Positions 34,088 to 41,190 of a stretch of 45,591 nucleotides of DNA are shown one piece after another; within the stretch, counting starts at the first letter, position 1; each line of letters opens with the position of its first letter. The translations under genes were made by a program, and so were the position numbers. The notes below the pieces were generated by a model. The model was not told the DNA's origin, did not search any database, and saw only the letters and a program-made list of their open reading frames with translations. Source of the DNA: Gammaproteobacteria bacterium. Its GTDB lineage: Bacteria > Pseudomonadota > Gammaproteobacteria > UBA9339. The stretch spans positions 1 through 45,591 of the forward strand of contig JAMCWR010000071.1 in NCBI GenBank assembly GCA_023480665.1. The letters are read 5' to 3'.

Positions 34088-34980
34088 AATTTTTAACAAA
34101 AATAAAGGGCGAATTTCATCAAAACCATCCGCTTGCTATTTATACTTCTTGGCAGATTGGCGGACCAGCGGAATATTTTTATCATCCCACAGATTTGTTA
34201 GATTTAGCCGCATTTTTAAAAAATTGTAAGCTTGAACCTGTTGTATTATTAGGTGCAGGAACAAATGTATTAATTAGAGATGGTGGAATAAAAGGCGTGG
34301 TGATTTATTTGCGTGGCAGTTTAAATGCGCTTTCCGAGCTTGATGATTTTACTATACGCGCGGAAGCTGGAGTTAGTTGTTCACGTTTAGTGCAACAATG
34401 TGTGCATTTGAGTTTTATTGATGCGGCTTTTCTTGCGGGAATTCCAGGCACTATTGGCGGAGCTTTAGCAATGAATGCCGGAGCTTTCGGCGACACGATT
34501 TGGAATCATGTTATTACCGTAGAAACTATTAATCGCAAAGGAGAGATTAAAAATCGAGCTGCAAGTGAGTTTACTCCTGGTTATCGTAAAGTAGTTGGTT
34601 TGGCACAAGATGAATGGTTTGTCGCTGGCCATTTGCAATTTGCTTCTGGTAATGAAGCTGAAGCTCAAAAGCGCGTGCGTGAAATTATACAAAAAAGGCA
34701 AGAGACACAGCCAATCAATCAGGCAAGTTGTGGCTCAGTATTTCGCAATCCTCCTAATGATTATGCGGCTAGGTTAATTGAAAATTGTGGATTGAAAGGC
34801 ATGCAGGTTGGGGGAGCAAAAATATCGGAAAAACACGCTAATTTCATTATTAACGAAGGTGATGCTAAGGCAACCGACGTAGAAAAATTAATGCAGGTTA
34901 TTATTGATATGGTGCAACAACGATATAATATTACCTTGCAGCCTGAGGTGTTGGTGCTGGGTGAAGCAATTAAGAATTAA
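34084..34980 (+). CDS. murB: UDP-N-acetylenolpyruvoylglucosamine reductase
   Basis: FAD-dependent reduction of UDP-GlcNAc-enolpyruvate to UDP-MurNAc. The 298-residue protein is of the short (type II) kind, with [12 protein letters not shown], the FAD-binding [31 protein letters not shown], the catalytic CGSVFRNP and the late [13 protein letters not shown]. It overlaps murC by 4 bases. The C-terminus is read from ATT AAG AAT TAA (IKN and stop), the first bases of a repeat hairpin, as in murD. In related bacteria ddl normally follows; here repeats do. Confidence 0.95.
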   Translation: MKFLTKIKGEFHQNHPLAIYTSWQIGGPAEYFYHPTDLLDLAAFLKNCKLEPVVLLGAGTNVLIRDGGIKGVVIYLRGSLNALSELDDFTIRAEAGVSCSRLVQQCVHLSFIDAAFLAGIPGTIGGALAMNAGAFGDTIWNHVITVETINRKGEIKNRAASEFTPGYRKVVGLAQDEWFVAGHLQFASGNEAEAQKRVREIIQKRQETQPINQASCGSVFRNPPNDYAARLIENCGLKGMQVGGAKISEKHANFIINEGDAKATDVEKLMQVIIDMVQQRYNITLQPEVLVLGEAIKN

Positions 34981-35055
34981 GAATATATATCGGTTTTATT
35001 GTTTTTAAATTAAGCCGACACGTTTGCGACACTAATATAATTCTTAATTCTTAAT
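34968..35055. repeat. ATTAAGAATTAA-type inverted repeat, copy 2
   Basis: ATTAAGAATTAAGAAT at about 34969-34985 pairs with ATTCTTAATTCTTAAT ending at 35055; the loop side includes a short CGG/CCG contact. The left arm overlaps the last codons of murB. Size and arm sequence agree with the copy at 1686-1772. Confidence 0.75.
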
Positions 35056-35352
35056 GGCATTGTTGCATGATTAATATTGGTTTAAAGTGTAGGGGCGGGT
35101 TTGTGTTGGAACTGATACGGTTAAATAGAATCTAAAATCGGAAAGGTTACCGCGATTTTATAAATGCCATCCGAAACCCGCCCGATAGATTTGTGGCAAT
35201 TCGCGGGCGGGTTTCTGCAGTGTTTAATAAACCGAGGTGAATTTTACATATCTAGATTCTATCAAACCGTGTTACTCCCAACACAAACCCGCCCCTACAG
35301 TGTATATGTGGAAATTTTATGCACACGGAAATAACTATTTATGCAACATGCC
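35056..35352. repeat. GGCATTGTTGCAT inverted repeat enclosing the GC-rich element
   Basis: GGCATTGTTGCAT at 35056-35068 is inverted at 35341-35352 as ATGCAACATGCC (one base shorter), enclosing the 210-base GC-rich repeat. Outside both ends lie ATTCTTAATTCTT blocks. The arm sequence recalls the ends of IS5/IS4-like insertion sequences, so this may be the shell of an old insertion, but no transposase frame remains. Confidence 0.5.
35089..35298. repeat. GC-rich compound inverted repeat (210 bases), copy 2
   Basis: Outer arms GTAGGGGCGGGTTTGTGTT from 35089 and AACACAAACCCGCCCCTAC ending at 35298. Inner arms GAAACCCGCCCG at 35173-35184 and CGGGCGGGTTTCTGCAG at 35204-35220. It is clearly the same element as 11023-11233, better preserved. 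With its neighbours it fills the 454-base gap between murB and ftsQ; the remainder (35371-35434) shows nothing beyond the likely ftsQ leader. Confidence 0.9.
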
Positions 35353-35434
35353 ATTCTTAATTCTTCATTATCTTTTACAAATGGCGTATTAGATATTTGA
35401 GAACGGTGAACGATTATAAATAAGGCAGAAGAGT

Positions 35435-36196
35435 GTGTCTGGAAAAATTAATCCCAAACATAAATCGGCGACAATAAAACGAACCAAGACGTTTTCTTGG
35501 GATAAAATTCTACGTCGCACATTAGTATTTTTGGCTGCAGTTTTTTTCGTGGTGTTAATTTATTTTATAATTTTAAATACTAAACCAAGCAGCGCTCCAA
35601 TAAAAAAGATAAAAATAGTCGCGGGTTTTACCCATTTATCACGCCCAGAATTACAAGGAATTATTGGTCCTTATCTCAAGAATGGTTTTTATTATTGTAA
35701 TACTTTTGGGTTGAAGCATAAATTACTTGAATTACCTTGGGTTTATGCAGTTACTATTGAACGCATTTGGCCAGATACTTTTGTTATTTCTTTTATCGAG
35801 CAGACACCAGCTGCAAAATGGAATGATCGAGCTCTATTTAATTCTTCAGGAGTATTATTTTCACCGCCACGCGAAACATTTCCTGCTGGTCTTCCAATTC
35901 TTTCGGGGCCAGAAGGCGCGGACCAAGAAATCTTTCAACAATATCGAGAAATGCAGCACTTGCTTGAACCTTTAAAACTCAAAATCGAGCAATTAGTTTT
36001 ATCACCACAACATTATTGGATTGTCGGACTAAATAACGGTACTGTTCTGTATTTAGGAGAAACTGCAAATCTTTCGCAGTTGCGAATGCTAGTGGGGTTG
36101 TATTCTCGAATTATGGCTAATCATCCAACAGCTCCTCTTGCTATTGATATGCGTTATAGCAATGGTTTGGCTGTGAAATGGCAAGCTATTAAGTAG
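35435..36196 (+). CDS. ftsQ: cell division protein FtsQ
   Basis: Bitopic divisome protein linking early and late division proteins. The 253-residue protein has a basic cytoplasmic tail (to about residue 26), one membrane helix (TLVFLAAVFFVVLIYFIIL), a POTRA domain (IKKIKIVAGFTHLSRPELQG; LPWVYAVTIERIWPDTFVISFIEQTPAAKW) and the FtsQ beta domain (LNNGTVLYLGE; IDMRYSNGLAVKW). The start is a GTG at 35435 preceded by AGGCAGAAGAG. The upstream gap is repeat-filled, so the gene may need its own promoter there. Confidence 0.93.
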   Translation: MSGKINPKHKSATIKRTKTFSWDKILRRTLVFLAAVFFVVLIYFIILNTKPSSAPIKKIKIVAGFTHLSRPELQGIIGPYLKNGFYYCNTFGLKHKLLELPWVYAVTIERIWPDTFVISFIEQTPAAKWNDRALFNSSGVLFSPPRETFPAGLPILSGPEGADQEIFQQYREMQHLLEPLKLKIEQLVLSPQHYWIVGLNNGTVLYLGETANLSQLRMLVGLYSRIMANHPTAPLAIDMRYSNGLAVKWQAIK

Positions 36197-36293
36197 AAAA
36201 AATCTCTTTTTAGCTGTTTATTCGTTCAATTCTCTATGGTAATCTTCACAACTAAGCGGTATTTTGTATGAATATTTTTTGAGAAGATGATCT

Positions 36294-37529
36294 ATGCGGA
36301 AAAAAACAGAGAGTGATTTGCTTGTTGGTTTGGATATCGGCACAACTAAAGTAGTAGCGTTAGTTGGTGAATTAAGCCCTACTGGGCATGTTGATGTAAT
36401 CGGAATTGGCACGCATCCTTCACGAGGATTGAAGCGTGGTATAGTAGTTAATATTGATGCAACGGTGCAGTCTATTCAGAAAGCTATTGAAGAAGCGGAA
36501 TTAATGGCTGGTTGCAAAATTCATTCAGTTTACACCGGAATCGCTGGCGGTCATATTCGTAGCCTCAATTCACATGGCATAGTTGCAATTCGTGATCGTG
36601 AAGTTATGCAAGTTGATGTTGATCGAGTAATCGATGCTGCTAAAGCTGTTGCTATTCCTGCTGATCAGAAAATTTTACATATTTTGCCGCAAGAATTTAT
36701 TATTGATAGCCAAGAAGGTGTACGTGAGCCTGTTGGCATGTCGGGTATTCGTTTGGAAGTAAAAGTACACATTGTTACAGGAAGTGTTAGCGCCGCACAA
36801 AATATTATCAAGTGTATCGAACGCTGTAATTTACAGGTTAGTGATTTAATTTTGCAACCACTAGCTTCAAGTGTTGCGGTGTTATCTGATGATGAGAAAG
36901 AGTTAGGAATATGTTTGGTTGATATAGGTGGCGGTACCACAGATATCGCTGTATTTACTGATGGTGCGATTCGCCATACTGCAGTAATTCCTATTGCTGG
37001 TGATCAAGTTACTAATGATATTGCTGTGGCACTTCGTACCCCGACAAAATATGCTGAAGAAATTAAAGTTCGCCATGCCTGTGCTTTAGCAAGGTTAGTT
37101 ACTGATGATAGTCTCATTGAAATTCCTAGCGCAATGCAGCGCCAATCAAAGCAGGTACCGAAAAGAGATTTAGCGCGCGTAGTTGAAGCACGTTATGAAG
37201 AACTATTTACCTTAGTTGCGGCAGAATTACGGCGCAGCGGTTTTGAAGAATTGATCCCAGCTGGTATAGTACTGACTGGAGGATCTTCGAAAGTTGAAGG
37301 GGTATTAGATTTGGCTGAGCAAGTTTTTCAAATGCCAGTGCGCATTGGTGCGCCGACCAATGTTGGTGGTATGGCTGAAGTTACCAATAATCCGATTTAT
37401 GCAACAGGAGTTGGGTTGTTATTAACTGCAGCACATCAAGATCAAGAAGGAAAGTCTGAGGCTGTGGTTTCGGAAGAACCGAAAGGGTTATGGAAGAAAA
37501 TGAAAAATTGGTTTCATGGAAATTTTTAA
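36294..37529 (+). CDS. ftsA: cell division protein FtsA
   Basis: Actin-like membrane tether of FtsZ. The 411-residue protein starts with the phosphate-1 loop LLVGLDIGTTKVVALVGE, has domain 1C (IQKAIEEAELMAGCKI; GVAIRD-type segment), phosphate-2 VDIGGGTTDIAVF, the adenosine motif GIVLTGGSSKVEGV, and ends in the amphipathic membrane-targeting helix GLWKKMKNWFHGNF. Length is normal. A GAGAAGATGATCT leader serves as ribosome site. It is followed by ftsZ after 49 bases. Confidence 0.96.
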   Translation: MRKKTESDLLVGLDIGTTKVVALVGELSPTGHVDVIGIGTHPSRGLKRGIVVNIDATVQSIQKAIEEAELMAGCKIHSVYTGIAGGHIRSLNSHGIVAIRDREVMQVDVDRVIDAAKAVAIPADQKILHILPQEFIIDSQEGVREPVGMSGIRLEVKVHIVTGSVSAAQNIIKCIERCNLQVSDLILQPLASSVAVLSDDEKELGICLVDIGGGTTDIAVFTDGAIRHTAVIPIAGDQVTNDIAVALRTPTKYAEEIKVRHACALARLVTDDSLIEIPSAMQRQSKQVPKRDLARVVEARYEELFTLVAAELRRSGFEELIPAGIVLTGGSSKVEGVLDLAEQVFQMPVRIGAPTNVGGMAEVTNNPIYATGVGLLLTAAHQDQEGKSEAVVSEEPKGLWKKMKNWFHGNF

Positions 37530-37578
37530 CTAGTAATATTACGTTAGATAAAACTACCTAAATAATTGGGGCATATAT

Positions 37579-38769
37579 ATGTTTGAACTTTCTGATAATC
37601 TTGTAGCAAACGCAGTAATCAAAGTAATTGGAGTTGGTGGCGGTGGAGGTAATGCAGTTGATCACATGATCGCTGAAAATATTGATGGAGTTGAATTCGT
37701 TTGTGCCAATACGGACTTGCAGGCATTAAAGAACTCTAGTTCGCATGTATTACTCCAGTTAGGTGAAGAAATTACTAAAGGATTAGGAGCAGGAGCTGAT
37801 CCTGAAGTTGGGCGCTTAGCGGCAGAAGAAAATCGTGACCGTATTCAAGAAGTGCTTAAAGGCGCAGACATGGTTTTTATTACTGCGGGGATGGGGGGTG
37901 GTACAGGAACTGGTGCGGCGCCAGTTTTTGCTGAAATTGCAAAAGAACTCGGAATTTTAACTGTTGCAGTGGTTACCAAACCCTTTGCCTTTGAAGGCCG
38001 TAAACGCATGAAAATTGCCGATGAGGGTATTAAAAATTTAGCAAAAAATGTCGACTCATTAATTACTATTCCTAACAATAAATTGCTTTCGGTATTGGGT
38101 AAAAATATTACATTGTTAAATGCGTTTAAATCAGTCAATAATGTTTTGTTAGGAGCTGTGCAAGGTATTGCAGAATTAATCACCAAACCCGGATTAATTA
38201 ACGTAGATTTTGCTGATGTGCGCACGGTTATGTCGGAAATGGGTATGGCTATGATGGGAACTTCTAGTGCTAGCGGCGAGAGCCGAGCACGTGTTGCGGC
38301 TGAAGCAGCTATTTGTAGCCCTTTACTTGAAGATGTAGATTTGACAGGTGCTGGCGGAGTTTTGGTAAATATTACTGCTGGACAAAACATGTCTATTGGC
38401 GAGTTTGAAGAAGTTGGCGAAGTTATCAAATCCTTTACTTCTGAAGATGCTACCGTTGTTGTTGGAACAGTTATTGATCCTACTTTGGCTGATGATCTTC
38501 GTGTTACAGTAGTTGTAACAGGATTAGGCAGAGATAAAGGCGGAATTACTACTGACGCTGCTATCCCAAAAATAAATATGATTGAGAAAAATCGTTCTAA
38601 TGGAACAGTTGATTACCGCAAATTAGATAAACCGACTGTAATGCGCAATCAAAACAGTGTTGATAACGTTAACATAGTTGCTAATGCTCAAGTTGATATA
38701 AATGCTGATTATCTAGATATTCCGGCATTTTTGCGCAAAAAAGAAGATAAAGAAGATGAAGGGAAATAA
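37579..38769 (+). CDS. ftsZ: cell division protein FtsZ
   Basis: Tubulin-like GTPase that forms the Z ring. The 396-residue protein has the GVGGGGGNAVDHM T1 loop, the tubulin signature GGGTGTGAAPV, KPFAFEGRKRM, the synergy loop NVDFADVRTVM with catalytic Asp residues, and the C-terminal peptide DYLDIPAFLRKKE that binds FtsA and ZipA. The linker before it is short and Asn/Lys-rich. Length and motifs are normal for gammaproteobacteria. Confidence 0.97.
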   Translation: MFELSDNLVANAVIKVIGVGGGGGNAVDHMIAENIDGVEFVCANTDLQALKNSSSHVLLQLGEEITKGLGAGADPEVGRLAAEENRDRIQEVLKGADMVFITAGMGGGTGTGAAPVFAEIAKELGILTVAVVTKPFAFEGRKRMKIADEGIKNLAKNVDSLITIPNNKLLSVLGKNITLLNAFKSVNNVLLGAVQGIAELITKPGLINVDFADVRTVMSEMGMAMMGTSSASGESRARVAAEAAICSPLLEDVDLTGAGGVLVNITAGQNMSIGEFEEVGEVIKSFTSEDATVVVGTVIDPTLADDLRVTVVVTGLGRDKGGITTDAAIPKINMIEKNRSNGTVDYRKLDKPTVMRNQNSVDNVNIVANAQVDINADYLDIPAFLRKKEDKEDEGK

Positions 38770-38797
38770 TATTTTTTCTCGCAATTTAAAAAAAATG

Positions 38798-38806
38798 TGT
38801 TACAAT
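38798..38806 (+). promoter_or_regulatory. extended -10 promoter of lpxC
   Basis: TGTTACAAT, an extended -10 box, lies 30 bases before the lpxC start in the 66-base gap after ftsZ. The -35 position (about 38778-38783) is poor, as often with extended -10 promoters. It would let lpxC be transcribed independently of the division genes. Confidence 0.45.
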
Positions 38807-38835
38807 GCGGCAAAATTCTTGCGGAACTTGATTAG

Positions 38836-39750
38836 ATGATTAGACAGCGAACTTTGAAAAACGTCATTCGTGCGACTGGCGTTGGCGTACATACTGGAAA
38901 AAAAATCTTTTTAACTTTAAGGCCTGCCCCAGCTAATTCTGGAATTATTTTCCGTCGTATCGACTTAAACCCAGCGGTTGAAATACCTGCTCGCAATGAA
39001 AATATTGGCGATACTACACTTTCCTCTTGTTTGATAAAAGGCAAAGTGCGTATTTCTACTATTGAACATTTGATGTCTGCATTTGCTGGGCTTGGTATCG
39101 ATAACGCTTATGTTGATGTTAGTGCACCTGAAGTACCAATTATGGATGGCAGCGCTGGACCATTTGTGTTTTTAATTCAATCTGCAGGTATTGATGAACA
39201 AAAAGCACCGAAGAAATTTTTACGCATTAAACGTAAGATTAAAGTAAAGCAAGGCGATAAATGGGCTATGGTTTCGCCATTTGAAGGCTTTAAGATTTCT
39301 TTTACTATTAATTTTGATCATCCAGTTTTTCACAACTGTCCACAAACCACTACACTAGATTTTTCCAAGACTTCATTTGTTAAAGAAGTGAGCCGAGCTC
39401 GAACTTTTGGCTTTTTATCTGACTTTGAAGTGCTGCAAGCCAATAATTTAGCACTTGGTTGTAGTTTAGATAATGTTTTGGTGGTTGATGATTATCGCGT
39501 AATCAACGAAGATGGATTACGTTATAACGATGAGTTTGTAAAGCATAAAATTTTGGATGTGATGGGCGATTTATATTTGTTGGGTTGCAATATTATTGGC
39601 TCATTTGCTGGTTATAAATCTGGTCATGCATTAAATAATCTGCTGTTAAAAACCTTATTAACCACTGAAGACGCTTGGGAAATAGTGACCTTTGACGATC
39701 CTAAGCTTGTGCCATTCAATTTTGTGCCAATTACTGCTTCTGCTAGCTAG
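38836..39750 (+). CDS. lpxC: UDP-3-O-acyl-N-acetylglucosamine deacetylase
   Basis: Zinc deacetylase, the committed step of lipid A synthesis. The 304-residue protein has the start [20 protein letters not shown], the zinc His in [17 protein letters not shown] near residue 78, [21 protein letters not shown], and the second zinc/catalytic motif [14 protein letters not shown], with a late His in [10 protein letters not shown]. All catalytic residues are present. It has its place after ftsZ as in most gammaproteobacteria and converges with the next gene across a hairpin-rich gap. Confidence 0.96.
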   Translation: MIRQRTLKNVIRATGVGVHTGKKIFLTLRPAPANSGIIFRRIDLNPAVEIPARNENIGDTTLSSCLIKGKVRISTIEHLMSAFAGLGIDNAYVDVSAPEVPIMDGSAGPFVFLIQSAGIDEQKAPKKFLRIKRKIKVKQGDKWAMVSPFEGFKISFTINFDHPVFHNCPQTTTLDFSKTSFVKEVSRARTFGFLSDFEVLQANNLALGCSLDNVLVVDDYRVINEDGLRYNDEFVKHKILDVMGDLYLLGCNIIGSFAGYKSGHALNNLLLKTLLTTEDAWEIVTFDDPKLVPFNFVPITASAS

Positions 39751-39806
39751 GGTTATTGATCTGCATAGTTCTTAAAACCTAATTCGCTGATTCTCGTATC
39801 GTCACA

Positions 39807-39906
39807 AATTTGCTCATGTGGCAAATTATAGTTCACCCAGGGTTTGCTCGCAAAAAACGCTCGCTACACACCTGGGCTAGTGAAGCGTAGGGCTCTTTCA
39901 GAGCCC
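39807..39906. terminator. hairpin cluster between convergent genes
   Basis: The 194-base gap between lpxC and the convergent membrane protein gene has three hairpins: AATTTGC/GCAAATT (39807-39827), CCCAGG/CCTGGG (39836-39876) and GGGCTCT/AGAGCCC (39890-39906). AATAATTTTTT follows about 16 bases later. Together they plausibly stop transcription from one or both sides, though none has a textbook T tract directly after it. Confidence 0.5.
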
Positions 39907-39944
39907 CAGCTGTGTAAATAATTTTTTACCGTGCAATGATCTGG

Positions 39945-40622
39945 CTAAATATGGTGGGCATGATCTTTCCCCTCGTCCTCTGTTACTTTTGCTTCTGAAT
40001 TTGTTTTATCTTCATTATTTTTTTTTGCTGACGATAGCGATTCAGAGTGTCTTGAATTGGACCTAAATAAATTTAAACCTGATAAAGCTTCATCCTCATA
40101 TTCATCTTCTTCACTGGTTTCTTTTTGTTTGGCTTGGTATATATCTTCTGCATTACTATAAGCCGTCCAACTTATTGCAATTATTGCTAAGCCATAAACT
40201 AAAGCAGCAGCGCCAATTGCTATTGCAGGTATTATACCAAGACTTTCAGCGCCAAGAAATGATGCAAAAACTCCGATATTGGCATTAGCGAGAGAACTAA
40301 TAGTTAAACCAGAGCTAGCAAGGAAGACTAAAGCAATCATAACACCTAAGATTAATATGCCTATTCGTTCCGTTTTTGAGCATTTAGCTAACCATGCGCT
40401 AAAATCTTCTACGGTTGTTTTGGAATAAATACCGATGCTAAAGCAAATTGCGCCAACACCTAAAAAAGCCGCGCCAGCAATCGAGTAATCAAGCTCTGGA
40501 ACTAAACAAACAGATGCAACGACGAAAAATATTGTGCCAAAAAAAATCATAAGATCGGCGAGGAAAGAGTCGTTTCCAGTTTGTTTTGCTTTAGACTTTT
40601 GCTCTGTCCCTGCATTTGTCAT
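39945..40622 (-). CDS. four-helix membrane protein of unknown function
   Basis: A 225-residue protein when started at the ATG at 40622, which has a GGAG site 10 bases before it; a longer frame would overlap the neighbouring gene and is rejected. Four hydrophobic helices (LMIFFGTIFFVVASVCLV; AGAAFLGVGAICFSIGIY; IGILILGVMIALVFLASSG; GIIPAIAIGAAALVYGLAII) are arranged in two pairs. The tail is acidic and Ser-rich with KQKETSEEDEYEDE and ends DHAHHI. No family is recognised. It lies 35 bases after the DciA-like gene on the same strand, so co-transcription is likely; a functional link is not evident. Confidence 0.7.
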   Translation of the reverse strand: MTNAGTEQKSKAKQTGNDSFLADLMIFFGTIFFVVASVCLVPELDYSIAGAAFLGVGAICFSIGIYSKTTVEDFSAWLAKCSKTERIGILILGVMIALVFLASSGLTISSLANANIGVFASFLGAESLGIIPAIAIGAAALVYGLAIIAISWTAYSNAEDIYQAKQKETSEEDEYEDEALSGLNLFRSNSRHSESLSSAKKNNEDKTNSEAKVTEDEGKDHAHHI

Positions 40623-40657
40623 TTTGTATACTCCATAAAATTTAACACAATTATCAA

Positions 40658-41050
40658 TTAATTTGCTTTTGCTTTCAAATTGTCTAAAAGTTCTTGCCAA
40701 ATTATTTCATTTTCTTTAGAAAGATGTTTTTTTGGCGCTGGCTTACTGGCTTTGGCGCTTGGTTTTTCTATGTGGTAGCGAATGGATGTTACTTCTTTAA
40801 ATTCTGGTTGAGTGTTTATGTTTTTGATAATATCTGGTATCGCATAAAGTAAACGTGTCGCCCAAGCTGAATTTTCTACCATAATAATCAGCTCAGATTT
40901 TTTTAGTTTGGCGACACGACAATGTTCGCAAAGGGGTTTTCCTACTAAATTACTAAAAATGCGATCGAGCTCTCTAGTTTCTTGAGCTTTTAGTATTAAT
41001 TTTTGTAATTGTGAATCTTTGTTGGTAACGAATTGATCGATTGTCTTCAT
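40658..41050 (-). CDS. dciA: DUF721/DciA-type helicase-loader protein
   Basis: DciA proteins load or stimulate the replicative helicase DnaB in bacteria lacking DnaC/DnaI. The 130-residue protein has the DUF721 pattern: a helical start, FSNLVGKPLCEHCRVAKLKK, then ELIIMVENSAWATRLLYAIP and a basic linker (KASKPAPKKH). The two Cys residues in LCEHC are a local feature. The position between lpxC and secA, on the opposite strand, is the usual one in many gammaproteobacteria and supports the call. Confidence 0.82.
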   Translation of the reverse strand: MKTIDQFVTNKDSQLQKLILKAQETRELDRIFSNLVGKPLCEHCRVAKLKKSELIIMVENSAWATRLLYAIPDIIKNINTQPEFKEVTSIRYHIEKPSAKASKPAPKKHLSKENEIIWQELLDNLKAKAN

Positions 41051-41190
41051 GTGGGGTATTTTAGCATTTGTTATACGTATTGTTTATAATTTTTTTAGTG
41101 TATGAATTGGCAAATAAGGTGTTTAGAATGTTTATTTTCCCAAATAATAACGGTAATATACCACAATTATGAAAAAATATAGGAACGAAG

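Noticed and set aside
40623..40700. Longer start for the four-helix membrane protein
   Set aside because: It would overlap the DciA-like gene, has no ribosome site, and the ATG at 40622 has GGAG at the right distance.
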